A stretch of 64,000 bases of DNA from Halorarum salinum (GTDB lineage Archaea; Halobacteriota; Halobacteria; Halobacteriales; Haloferacaceae), in the NCBI RefSeq assembly GCF_013402875.1, contig NZ_CP058579.1:1550001-1614000 (forward strand). Direction: 5' to 3'. The position numbers and the translations under genes are program-made. The notes beneath the pieces are model-generated. The model was given only the letters and a program-made list of their open reading frames with translations, did no database searches and was not told the origin of the DNA. Of this stretch, positions 26,303 to 34,340 are shown piece by piece; position 1 is the first letter of the stretch; each line of letters starts with the position of its first letter.

Positions 26303-26992
26303 CTAGTCGCCCCGTTTCTCGGCCGTCAGGAACAGCCACGCGCCCTCCTCCTCGGCGAGTTCGTCACGGACCAGTTTCTCCCCGACGACCTCGAATCCGG
26401 CGTCCCGGAGGTGCTCGCGGGTCCGTTCGACGCCCGGGAACGACCACTCCATGCGCGTTCCGCCATCGAGCCAGTCGTCGTTCGCGCCCGACCAGCCCTC
26501 CGCGCTCGCGGTGAGCAGCAGGCGCCCGTCGGGGCGGGTCACCCGCGAGAAGTCCGCGATGACCGCCGGGTGGCGCTCGACCGGGACGTGAACGAGCGAG
26601 TGCAGCGCCGTCACTGCGTCCACGGCGCCCTCGGCGACGGGGAGCGCGGTCATGTCGGCCCGGAGGAGGGCGGCGTCGGTCGCGGAACGGGCGCGTCGAA
26701 GCTGTTCGGCGGAGAAGTCCAGCCCTACGGCGTCGACTCCGGCGGGAAGCCGGTCGAGTACGGGGGTGCCCTGTCCACAGCCGACGTCGAGGAGTCGGCC
26801 GCCGCTCGGTAGCGAGTCGAGGAACGATCCGACGAGCGGGGCCTCGGGCGGGTCGCGGGACTTCCCGTAATCGTCGGCCAGCGCGTCGTAGCCGTCGCGG
26901 ACCGTCCGCCGTTGCGAGCGGTCGTCGTCGGGGTCCGGAGGGGCGTCGTTGTCGGTCGGCACGTCGCGATCCGTCGGGGCGTCGTCGGTCAC
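26303..26992 (-). CDS. Class I SAM-dependent methyltransferase
   Basis: About 229 residues from GTG at 26992, after which the frame becomes methyltransferase-like. An Asp/Pro-rich N-terminus precedes YDALADDYGKSRD, the SAM-binding motif I GGRLLDVGCGQGTPVLDRLP near residue 70, AVGLDFSAEQLRRAR, LLRADMTALPVAEGAVDAVT and the post-motif LLLTASAEGWSG. The fold is Methyltransf_11/25. The substrate is unknown. The same frame stays open far upstream through the aldo/keto reductase gene, but that part is an antisense shadow. Confidence 0.87.
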   Translation of the reverse strand: MTDDAPTDRDVPTDNDAPPDPDDDRSQRRTVRDGYDALADDYGKSRDPPEAPLVGSFLDSLPSGGRLLDVGCGQGTPVLDRLPAGVDAVGLDFSAEQLRRARSATDAALLRADMTALPVAEGAVDAVTALHSLVHVPVERHPAVIADFSRVTRPDGRLLLTASAEGWSGANDDWLDGGTRMEWSFPGVERTREHLRDAGFEVVGEKLVRDELAEEEGAWLFLTAEKRGD

Positions 26993-27063
26993 AGTCGGTG
27001 CCTGCGGGGGCGGCGGCAAGTGCCTTCGGGTGTCCAGGGACGGCGCCACGGGGAGGCGGTGAG

Positions 27064-28068
27064 CTACTCGTCCCCGTCGGACTCCCGCGCGGCGGTGATG
27101 CGCCCGCGCTGGTCGTCCGAGAGCGAGAGGGCGACGGCGCCCAGGTTCTCCTCCAGTTGCTCGACCGTCCGCGCGCCGACGATGGGGATGCAGGCGTAGT
27201 CGGGGCGCTCCATCAGCCAGCGGAGCGCGACCTGCGCGGGCGTCGCGTCGAGTTCGTCCGCGACCTCCCGGACGGCGTCGAGGACGCGCCAGCTCCGCTC
27301 GTCGACGTAGTAGTCCTGGAAGTGGTCGACGAGGTCGGCCCGGGAGCCCTCCGGCCCGACCGCCGAGCCGTCCTCGGCGCGCTCGTACTTCCCGGTGAGG
27401 AAGCCGCCTGCGAGCGGGGAGTACGGACAGACCGCGAGGTCCTGGTCGGCGCAGACGTCGAGGTACTCCTCGGTGCCCCGGTATGCGGCGTGGAACAGCG
27501 GCTGGGTCACGGTGAAGCGTTCGAGGTCGTTCACCTCGCCCTTCCAGAGCAGCTTGGTCAGCTGCCAGGCCGCCATCGAGGAGCCGCCGAGGTAGTTCAC
27601 GCGCCCGTCCTCCACCAGGCCGGTGAGCGTCGACAGCGTCTCCTCCACGGGCGTCTCCTCGTCGAAGCGATGGATGTAGTACAGGTCGAGGTAGTCGGTG
27701 CCGAGGCGGTCGAGCGTCCCCTCGATCTGCCGGCGGACGTGGGTGCGCGAGAGCCCCGAGCCGTTGGGGTCGTCCGGGTCGAAGCCGTAGTACACCTTCG
27801 AGGCGAGCACGTAGTCCTCCCGGTCGCGGCCGGCGAGCCAGTCGCCGATGTACTCCTCGGCGGTGCCGTTCGGGTCGCCGTACACGTTCGCGGTGTCGAC
27901 GAAGTTCCCGCCCGCGTCGGCGAACGCGTCGAGCAGGTCGTGGGCGTCCGAGCGGTCGGTCTCGACGACGCCGTTCGATCGCTTGCCGAAGCGCCACGTG
28001 CCGAAACAGAGGCTCGAGACCTTCGTGCCGGTCGAACCGAGTCGCCGGTACTCCATGTCGGTGGTCAT
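27064..28068 (-). CDS. Aldo/keto reductase
   Basis: This 334-residue (beta/alpha)8 oxidoreductase has the catalytic tetrad in order: Asp and Tyr in NFVDTANVYGDPNGTAEEYI, Lys in YVLASKVYYGFD and His in DLYYIHRFDEETPVEE. The NADPH-binding C-terminus is CIPIVGARTVEQLEENLGAV. It is closest to the AKR11/AKR12-like potassium-channel beta-subunit group of general aldehyde/ketone reductases. ATG at 28068; MEYRRLG at 28056 is an alternative. It diverges from the ABC exporter across a long repeat. Confidence 0.9.
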   Translation of the reverse strand: MTTDMEYRRLGSTGTKVSSLCFGTWRFGKRSNGVVETDRSDAHDLLDAFADAGGNFVDTANVYGDPNGTAEEYIGDWLAGRDREDYVLASKVYYGFDPDDPNGSGLSRTHVRRQIEGTLDRLGTDYLDLYYIHRFDEETPVEETLSTLTGLVEDGRVNYLGGSSMAAWQLTKLLWKGEVNDLERFTVTQPLFHAAYRGTEEYLDVCADQDLAVCPYSPLAGGFLTGKYERAEDGSAVGPEGSRADLVDHFQDYYVDERSWRVLDAVREVADELDATPAQVALRWLMERPDYACIPIVGARTVEQLEENLGAVALSLSDDQRGRITAARESDGDE

Positions 28069-28167
28069 TCGTCGTGACGTTGGGTCGGCGGCGACTAAAA
28101 CTGGGGTGCCCGTGAGTGCGAATACGAGGTGGAAATGGCCCGTCCTTCGCCAGACCGGTCGTAGAGT

Positions 28168-28580
28168 AGCGGACCGGGACTGCTTGCACTCTGGCGTCCA
28201 CCAGTTACCTCGGAGCGAGCCCCTCGGAACGCACCCTCGCTGCGCTCGTGTGAGCCTCCCCAGTCGATTCGCTCGCTGTGGCGCTTCGCGGGACTCGTGG
28301 TTCGAGTGACGCTTTTGCCGTTTCTCGTCATCACGAAAGTCTTCGATTTTCGTACGACCGCGCTCGACCCGCGTGCTCTCGTTCGCTCCTTCGTCGCTCA
28401 CGGGAGCGCCACGGGGGCGCGCCGGCTCGCTTCACCCCTCGCGCACGTTGCTCGCTCCACGAGGGAGCTCGCGTCGCGCGCGCCACCGCTGCTGCCGGCG
28501 CGACCGCCGGGTGGCCGGCCGAGCGACCGTCATGCTGGACTACTCACGGCGAGCAGTAGTCGGGCCCTGTCGCTCGGTCG
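28168..28580 (+). repeat. Long dispersed repeat, family C copy 1 (inverted relative to 51.7 kb)
   Basis: This stretch of about 413 bp is the near-exact reverse complement of 51750-52157. I find only a handful of differences: a 5-nt difference near 28246, about three substitutions and a 1-nt indel near 28463. The single-base indel breaks any shared reading frame, so the element is not protein-coding in the usual sense. It lies between two divergent genes, as does the second copy, and includes the imperfect palindrome ACGAAAGTCTTCGATTTTCG. The gap 28069-28729 contains this repeat and the promoter of the ABC gene (ACACCCTTACGCC near 28705). Confidence 0.9.
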
Positions 28581-28729
28581 AGATCGCCACAGGAGGATCC
28601 TCGAGGCCGTATCGACAACCAAGAGTCCTCGGAAACGGACGAACACGCTTTCGGCCGGTTTCCCTTGGTGGACCCCTCCACCCACCTCGCTTCGACACCC
28701 TTACGCCCGAAAGCCCCACAGTTCCGACG

Positions 28730-29749
28730 ATGAGCGACGAATCGGTCGTCCGCGCCGACGCCCTCCACAAATCCTACGACGACACCGTCGCGCTCGACGG
28801 CGTCTCGCTCTCCATCCCCCGGGGCGAGGTGTTCGGACTCATCGGGCCGAACGGCGCCGGGAAGACGACGCTCGTCCGGGCCCTCACCGGGACGACCGCC
28901 GTCGAGGGCGAGGTCCGGACCTTCGGCGTCGCGCCGACCGAGGCGGACCGCTCGCGGGTCGGCCTGCTCCCGCAGGAGTTCGGCCCGCCCGATCGACTCA
29001 CCCCCCGCGAACTGCTGGAGTACTACGGCGGCCTGTACGACGAGGCCCGCGACCCGGAGGCGGTGCTGGCCGACGTCGGCCTGACCGAGGAGGCGGACGA
29101 GTGGTACGAGACGCTCTCCGGGGGGCAGCGCCGCCGCGCCTGCGTCGGGATCGCCCTGGTCAACGATCCCGACCTGCTGTTCCTCGACGAGCCGACGACC
29201 GGCATCGACCCGGCCGGTCGGCGCGACCTGTGGACCCTGCTGGAGGGGCTCGCGGCGGGCGGCACCACGGTCGTCCTCACCAGCCACTCGATGGACGAGG
29301 TCGAGCGGCTGGCCGACCGCGTCGGCCTGCTCCGGGACGGCCGCCTCGTGGCCGTGGGTACGCCCGCCGACCTCGTCGCCGAACACGGCGGCCCGTCCCG
29401 GCTGGTCGTCGGGGTCGACGCGGGGGCCGACGATCCGGCGGCGACCGGCGACGGGGAGTCCGGGGCCGGGGCGCTCCGCGGGGCCGGCTTCGACGTGGAG
29501 GCGGGCGACGGCGAACTCGTCGTCGAGGGCGTCACGCCCGCGGACCTCGCCGGGGCCGTCGCGGCGCTCGACGACGCGGGCGTGGGGTACGAGTCGCTGA
29601 CGTGGACCGAACCGGGGCTGGAGGACGTCTACCTCCGGCTCACCGGCGAACGGTTCGAGGGCGCGTTCACGCCGGGAGCGAGCGCGGTCGACGGCGAGGA
29701 CGGCCGGGCGTCGACCGCCCCGGAGGCCGACGCCGAGGTGGGGCGGTGA
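28730..29749 (+). CDS. ABC-2 type exporter, ATP-binding protein
   Basis: This 339-residue ATPase has Walker A GLIGPNGAGKTTLVRALTG, signature LSGGQRRRACVG, Walker B LLFLDEPTTGIDP and the switch His in VVLTSHSMDEVERL. The C-terminal 110 residues follow the pattern of drug-exporter ATPases with a DAGVGYESLTWTEPGLEDVY domain. It pairs with the permease that overlaps it by 4 nt (GTGA). The exported substrate is unknown. ATG at 28730 is decided by the TATA-like box and homology; a longer frame enters the repeat. Confidence 0.92.
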   Translation: MSDESVVRADALHKSYDDTVALDGVSLSIPRGEVFGLIGPNGAGKTTLVRALTGTTAVEGEVRTFGVAPTEADRSRVGLLPQEFGPPDRLTPRELLEYYGGLYDEARDPEAVLADVGLTEEADEWYETLSGGQRRRACVGIALVNDPDLLFLDEPTTGIDPAGRRDLWTLLEGLAAGGTTVVLTSHSMDEVERLADRVGLLRDGRLVAVGTPADLVAEHGGPSRLVVGVDAGADDPAATGDGESGAGALRGAGFDVEAGDGELVVEGVTPADLAGAVAALDDAGVGYESLTWTEPGLEDVYLRLTGERFEGAFTPGASAVDGEDGRASTAPEADAEVGR

Positions 29750-30525
29750 GCCGCCCCCGCCGCGTGCGCGCCGAGGCGACCGCCGCCTACCGCTCGTTCG
29801 TCCGGCGGAAGACGGCCGTCTTCTTCACGTTCCTCTTCCCGGTCATCCTCGTCGTCATCTTCGGCGCGCTCGTTTCCACCCGGCCGGGCGGCGGCGGCCT
29901 GTTCGCGGAGCCCGCGGCCTACTACGTGCCGGGCTATCTCGCGACGGTCGTGCTGTTCACGCCGCTCTCGCGGGTCGGCTCCGAGATCGCCCGTCACCGC
30001 GAGGGCAACCGGTTCGAGAAGCTGGCGACCACGCCGCTCACCCGGGCCGAGTGGCTGCTCGCCCACACGGCCGTCAACGTCGCCATCATCGGCGCCGCCT
30101 CGGCGCTCATCCTCGCGCTCACGCTGCTGCTCACCGACGCGGACGTCCCGGTCACGCCGGCGCTCGCGCTGCTCGTCCCCCTCGTGGTGCTCGGCGTCGT
30201 GCTGTTCTGCGGGTTCGGCGCGGTGCTGGGCAGTCTCGCGGATTCCCAGGACGGCGTCATCGCCGCCTCGAACACCATCGCGCTTCCCCTGCTGTTCCTC
30301 TCGGACACGTTCCTCACGACCGACCTGCTCCCGGCGTGGTTCGCGCCGGCGGTGAACCTCTCGCCGCTCACCTACTTCGCGCGCGGCGTCCGGGGCGTCA
30401 CCTACGGGGCCGACGGGGGGTTGTACGTCCCGCCGCTGGGCGTGCTCGGGAACCTCGCCGTGCTGACGGCGCTGGCCGTGGTCTTCTTCGCCGCCGGCGC
30501 GGTCGCCATCCCGCGGACGGACTGA
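29746..30525 (+). CDS. ABC-2 type exporter, permease protein
   Basis: From GTG at 29746, 259 residues with six membrane helices. An N-terminal cytoplasmic helix (YRSFVRRKTAVFFTFLFPVI) and the conserved RHREGNRFEKLATTPLTRAE loop are typical of ABC-2 permeases. LSPLTYFARGVRGVTYG is the family's C-terminal motif. It forms the exporter with the preceding ATPase, and the GTGA overlap ties their translation. Confidence 0.9.
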   Translation: MSRPRRVRAEATAAYRSFVRRKTAVFFTFLFPVILVVIFGALVSTRPGGGGLFAEPAAYYVPGYLATVVLFTPLSRVGSEIARHREGNRFEKLATTPLTRAEWLLAHTAVNVAIIGAASALILALTLLLTDADVPVTPALALLVPLVVLGVVLFCGFGAVLGSLADSQDGVIAASNTIALPLLFLSDTFLTTDLLPAWFAPAVNLSPLTYFARGVRGVTYGADGGLYVPPLGVLGNLAVLTALAVVFFAAGAVAIPRTD

Positions 30526-30582
30526 CTCCCGTCCTCACGGCGCTCCGCGTACCTTCTTACCGGTTCGCGCTCATCCGGACCC

Positions 30583-31881
30583 ATGAGCGAGCGCGACCGC
30601 GACGCCGAGGTGGTCGTCGTCGGCGCGGGACCCGGCGGCGCCGTGCTGAGCTACCTCCTCGCGCGGAGCGGCGTCGACGTGACGCTCGTCGAGCGCGAGC
30701 GCACCTTCGAGCGGGAGTTCCGCGGCTTCGGCTGGAGCCCCGGCGTCGTCGAACTGTTCGACCGGATGGGACTGCTCTCCGACCTGCTGGACCTCGACCA
30801 CGAGATCGTCACGGAGGGCGCGGCCACGCTGTACGGCGAGCGCGTGGAACTGTTCGACGTCGGCTCGCTCGACGCTCGCCACCCGTACGTGCTGATGATG
30901 GAACAGCCGGCGCTCCTCGAACTGGTCGTCTCGCGGGCCGCCGAGTACGACGGCTTCACGTTCCGCCCGTCGACGACCGTCGAGGGGCTGGTCACCGAGG
31001 GCGGACGAACCGTGGACGGCGGGGGGCTCTCGGAGGGCGAACGCGTCGCAGGCGTCCACGCCCGCGACCGCGCGGCGGACGAGGACGTGACGCTACGGGG
31101 CTGCCTCGTCGTCGGCGCGGACGGCCGGTACTCGCGTGTCCGCTCGGCCGCCGGCGTCGACGCCGGGCTGTTCGACCCGATCCTCGACCTCGTCTGGTTC
31201 AAGCTTCCGGTCGAAGACGCCGACCCGGCCGGGGACACGCAGGTCCGAATCGGCCGCGACGGCATCCTCGTCTCGTTCGGCATCGGCGGCGGCGAGTTCC
31301 AGATCGGACTGCCGATCCTCGCGGGAACGTACCCGGAGCTTCGGTCGGCGGGCATCGAGGCGTTCCACGACAGGGTCGCTGCCATCGCCCCGGAGCTCCG
31401 GCCCGCGCTGGAGGAGCACGTGACCGACTACGGCGACTGCTCGCTGCTGGAGGTCGCGCCCGGAATCGCCCCGGAGTGGGTCGGAGACGGCTTCCTGTTG
31501 CTGGGTGACGCGGCACACGTCGCCTCCCCGGTCGGCGCGCAGGGGAACCCGCTCGCCGTCGCCGACGCGGTCGCCGCCCACGCCACCGTCGTCGGGGCGC
31601 TAGAGCGGTCGGAGAGCCCCCTCCCGGCCGGTGTGCTGGCCCGATACGAGGGGCGGCGTCGCCCCCCGGTCCGGCGGATCATCGCGCTGCAGCGTCGCGC
31701 CGAGCGCGCGATGGGGCTGTTCCTCCGGTACGGCCGCCACGTCCCGCCGTCGCTGGCGCTCACGGGCGCGAAGGCGAGCGGCTCGCTGCTCGCCCGTTCG
31801 CGACTGCTCCGGCGGAGTGTCGAGCGGATGGCGCTGGGAGCGGCCGACGAGCCCGTGGATTCGGCGCGGTTCGTGGACTGA
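30583..31881 (+). CDS. FAD-dependent monooxygenase-like oxidoreductase
   Basis: This 432-residue flavoprotein of the PHBH/geranylgeranyl-reductase fold has the FAD motif VVVVGAGPGGAVLSYLLARS at residue 10. LRGCLVVGADGRYSRVRSA (the DG motif) is near 175 and GFLLLGDAAHVASPVGAQGN (GD motif) near 305. The GAQGNPLAVADA helix is typical of aromatic-ring hydroxylases. Substrate not assignable; candidates are quinones, aromatics or isoprenoids. The TATA-like ACCTTCTTACC is about 25 nt upstream, so it has its own promoter. Confidence 0.85.
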   Translation: MSERDRDAEVVVVGAGPGGAVLSYLLARSGVDVTLVERERTFEREFRGFGWSPGVVELFDRMGLLSDLLDLDHEIVTEGAATLYGERVELFDVGSLDARHPYVLMMEQPALLELVVSRAAEYDGFTFRPSTTVEGLVTEGGRTVDGGGLSEGERVAGVHARDRAADEDVTLRGCLVVGADGRYSRVRSAAGVDAGLFDPILDLVWFKLPVEDADPAGDTQVRIGRDGILVSFGIGGGEFQIGLPILAGTYPELRSAGIEAFHDRVAAIAPELRPALEEHVTDYGDCSLLEVAPGIAPEWVGDGFLLLGDAAHVASPVGAQGNPLAVADAVAAHATVVGALERSESPLPAGVLARYEGRRRPPVRRIIALQRRAERAMGLFLRYGRHVPPSLALTGAKASGSLLARSRLLRRSVERMALGAADEPVDSARFVD

Positions 31882-31914
31882 TCGGGACCGGCTCCCGGCC
31901 GCCCCGACGCCGTA

Positions 31915-33003
31915 CTACCGGACCGGCACGCTGTCGGCGGTGTCGGGCCGCTCGCGGAGTTCGACCGGCACCGTGACCTCGTCCAGGACGCCCTCGCGGA
32001 GCACGGTCACCTCGACCGACTCGCCCGGCTCGGTGTCGACGATGAGCCGGCGGATCAGTTCCTCGGCCGAACGGACCGGCTCGCCGCCGAGGCCGACGAC
32101 GACGTCGCCCCCGACCGGCACCTCGCGACCCCGGACGCGGGCGGTCCGGTCACAGCCCCGGAGCCCGTCGTCGCCGGCCTCGACGACCAGCACGCCGCCC
32201 GGTTCCGGGAGCCCGTTCGCCGCCGCGACGGCCGGCGTCGCGTCCAGCGTCCGGGCCCGCAGGTACGAGTGCCGGTAGACGCCGTCGGCGACGAGGCCGG
32301 GGACGACCCGGTTCACCAGCCGCGAGGAGACGGCGAACCCGATGTTGTCGCCGCCCCTCGCGCGGTTGACCCCGACGACCTCGTAGGCGGCCTCCGGGGC
32401 CGTCGTCCCGTCGTCCCCCGCGTCCTCGTCCCCCGCGTTCCCGTCGCCCGCGTCATCCGCCGCGAAACCGTCCGACGGGCCGTCCCCGGACCCCTCGCCC
32501 ACCACGTCCCGCCTGCGCGCGACCAGCGGCCCGCCGCTGTTGCCGGGGTTGATGGGGGCGTCCGTCTGCACGACGTCGGGGATGGAGAAGCCGCCCCGCG
32601 TCGGCATCGACCGGTTCACGCCGGAGACGATGCCCGCCGAGACGGAGCCGTCGAGCCCCATCGGGTTGCCCAGCGCGGCGACCGGCCGGCCCGGTTCGGG
32701 GACGTCGTCGGCGACCGCGAGCGGCGGGGCGTCGTCGGGGAGGTCCGGCACCCGGACGACCGCGAGGTCGGTGTAGGCGTCGCTGCCGACGACGCGCCCG
32801 GCGCGCCAGCGGCCGTCCGCGAGGCGGACGTGGACGTCGCGCTCGTCGCGGACGACGTGGTCGTTCGTCACGACGTGGCGCCGGTCGTAGACGAACCCCG
32901 ATCCCGCGCCGCGAGCGCCCGAGGAGGAGCCCACGTAGACGGAGACGACGGAGGGGGCGACCGCGTCGTAGAGCCGTTCGAAATCGAGAGAGTGCGTGAT
33001 CAT
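31915..33003 (-). CDS. HtrA/DegP-like serine protease (S1C) with PDZ domain
   Basis: This 362-residue protease has the triad His in RRHVVTNDHVVRD (about 51), Asp in AYTDLAVVRVPD (about 80) and Ser in APINPGNSGGPLVA (about 155). The C-terminal PDZ domain spans about 255-350 (GGVLVVEAGDDGLRG; GDVVVGLGGEPVRSAEELIR). No signal peptide or membrane helix is visible, so it may work in the cytoplasm on misfolded proteins. An acidic, Gly-rich insert of about 45 residues follows the catalytic Ser motif, probably a surface loop. It is convergent with the monooxygenase gene. Confidence 0.88.
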   Translation of the reverse strand: MITHSLDFERLYDAVAPSVVSVYVGSSSGARGAGSGFVYDRRHVVTNDHVVRDERDVHVRLADGRWRAGRVVGSDAYTDLAVVRVPDLPDDAPPLAVADDVPEPGRPVAALGNPMGLDGSVSAGIVSGVNRSMPTRGGFSIPDVVQTDAPINPGNSGGPLVARRRDVVGEGSGDGPSDGFAADDAGDGNAGDEDAGDDGTTAPEAAYEVVGVNRARGGDNIGFAVSSRLVNRVVPGLVADGVYRHSYLRARTLDATPAVAAANGLPEPGGVLVVEAGDDGLRGCDRTARVRGREVPVGGDVVVGLGGEPVRSAEELIRRLIVDTEPGESVEVTVLREGVLDEVTVPVELRERPDTADSVPVR

Positions 33004-33049
33004 CCCGGATCTACGAGGGCGATTCGCATACCTCGCTCGCGGTCTGGGC

Positions 33050-33262
33050 GGGGTCGCGCACGACCGATGCTACGTTTCGGACGGGTCGGGGTTCGCCTCG
33101 AAATCCCCGCGGCGTTCGGCTTCGATGTCAGTTCAGCGTCGTCGCTGCAGTGCCCGACAGCCGCGGCCCCTTTCAGTCCCACCCGACCGCACCGCCGCCT
33201 CGCCCTCCCGTACCTCGGAGCACGCTCCTCGGAACTCACCCTCGTGGTTCGAAAATCGATGA
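33050..33262 (-). repeat. Mosaic of family B and family C repeat segments
   Basis: Read on the minus strand, 33150-33215 contains GGGAGGGCGAGG and GGGACTGAAAGGGGCCGCG, the core also found at about 25800-25850. Next to it, CCTCGGAGCACGCTCCTCGG and AACTCACCCTCG (33212-33243, plus strand) match the end of the third family C copy near 61220-61260. Two repeat families are therefore joined here. No gene is seen. Confidence 0.6.
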
Positions 33263-33273
33263 CTTTCGACAGT

Positions 33274-33527
33274 ACGGGAACTCGGGGAGTTCCCGTCAGC
33301 GGCCAGATTCCTACGGAATCTGGCAGCATCACGAAAGGCGCAAAGCGCCTTTCGAACGGCTCCGCTCGCGTGAGCAGCCTCCTGCGCTCCTCGCCTCGGG
33401 CGCTCACTCCGTTCACTCCCTCTGCTGCGGTGTCCGCGGGCGACTTGCGGGTCGCCCGCGGGCTAGCGAGACCGGCGGTCCCGCCGTGCTCGTCCCTCGC
33501 ACGAGCGGCCGCGCTCCGCGCGGCCGC
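33274..33527. repeat. Array of five perfect hairpins
   Basis: Five exact inverted repeats occur in 254 nt. ACGGGAACT/AGTTCCCGT: 33274-33282 and 33288-33296. GCCAGATTCC/GGAATCTGGC: 33302-33311 and 33315-33324. CGAAAGGCGC/GCGCCTTTCG: 33332-33341 and 33345-33354. CGCGGGCGAC/GTCGCCCGCG: 33435-33444 and 33451-33460. GCGGCCGCGC/GCGCGGCCGC: 33505-33514 and 33518-33527. Loops are 3-6 nt. The array lies between the protease start and the KDPG aldolase promoter. Confidence 0.85.
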
Positions 33528-33580
33528 CGCGCGCCGGTCGGAGTGCCCTTCGTCCCCCGCCGACTCACCGGGACCCCCGC

Positions 33581-33588
33581 GTTTATTG
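33581..33588 (+). promoter_or_regulatory. TATA-like box for KDPG aldolase gene
   Basis: GTTTATTG ends 23 nt before ATG 33612. The spacing supports a leaderless transcript starting after the hairpin array. Confidence 0.6.
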
Positions 33589-33611
33589 ACGCCCCGAACG
33601 TTCACTCGCGC

Positions 33612-34244
33612 ATGAGTACGCTCGATGCGCTGCGGGAGAGCGGGGTCGTCGCCGTGCTTCGCGGCGCGGAGTCGGAGACGGTCGTAGACACGGCCGAGGC
33701 GCTCGTCGAGGGCGGCGTCACCGCGCTGGAGGTGACCGCCGACACGGCCGGATCGACCGAGATGATCCGGACGCTCGCCGGGGAACTGGGCGACGAGGTG
33801 CTCGTCGGGGCGGGGACGGTGCTCGACGCCGCGACGGCACAGTCGGCCATCGCGGCCGGCGCGGAGTTCGTCGTCTCCCCCTCGTTCCACGAGGACGTGG
33901 TGGAGACGTGCAACCGGTACGGCGTCCTCGTCGCGCCGGGCGTCATGACTCCGACCGAGGCCGTCGAGGCGTACGAGGCGGGCGCGGACGTGGTGAAGGT
34001 GTTCCCCGCGGCCACGCTCGGGCCCGACCACCTCGCCGCGATGAAGGGCCCGCTCCCCCAGATCCCGATGCTTCCGACGGGCGGCGTCTCGCCCGAAAAC
34101 GCGGGCGACTACGTCGAGGCCGGGGCGCTCGCGGTCGGCGCCGGGTCCGCGCTCGTGGACCGCGACGCGGTCGAGGCCGGCGAGTTCGGGGCGATCACCG
34201 AGCGTGCGCGGACGTTCCGCGGCGTGGTCGAGGACGCGCGGTAG
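33612..34244 (+). CDS. eda: 2-dehydro-3-deoxy-phosphogluconate aldolase (class I)
   Basis: This 210-residue aldolase cleaves KDPG to pyruvate and glyceraldehyde 3-phosphate. In haloarchaea that is the last step of the semi-phosphorylative Entner-Doudoroff pathway. The Eda features are VVAVLRGAESETVVDTAEAL, GVTALEVTADT with the catalytic Glu, LVGAGTVLDAATA, SPSFHEDVVE and the Schiff-base lysine in GADVVKVFPAATLGP. It ends with the phosphate-binding MLPTGGVSPENAGDYVEAG. KHG aldolase activity is also usual for the family. Confidence 0.92.
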   Translation: MSTLDALRESGVVAVLRGAESETVVDTAEALVEGGVTALEVTADTAGSTEMIRTLAGELGDEVLVGAGTVLDAATAQSAIAAGAEFVVSPSFHEDVVETCNRYGVLVAPGVMTPTEAVEAYEAGADVVKVFPAATLGPDHLAAMKGPLPQIPMLPTGGVSPENAGDYVEAGALAVGAGSALVDRDAVEAGEFGAITERARTFRGVVEDAR

Positions 34245-34340
34245 CCCGGCGTCAGGTCACCACCCCCCGGCCGGCTGAAAGGCTCAAACGTCCCTTTCAC
34301 ATTCCCGAGGAGTTAGGACGTCGGGGGAGAACCGACCTCC

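Noticed and set aside
26303-28201. A single 632-residue minus-strand gene
   Set aside because: Only the last 229 residues are methyltransferase-like. The upstream part overlaps the aldo/keto reductase gene in another frame and has shadow composition.
28278-28729. Conserved open frames inside family C repeats
   Set aside because: The frames are shared only because the DNA is near-identical. A 1-nt indel and the 5-nt difference between copies break them, and the third copy does not keep them.
28069-28729. An insertion sequence
   Set aside because: No transposase frame, no DDE or HUH motifs, and no terminal inverted repeats or target duplication that I can define at the copy borders.
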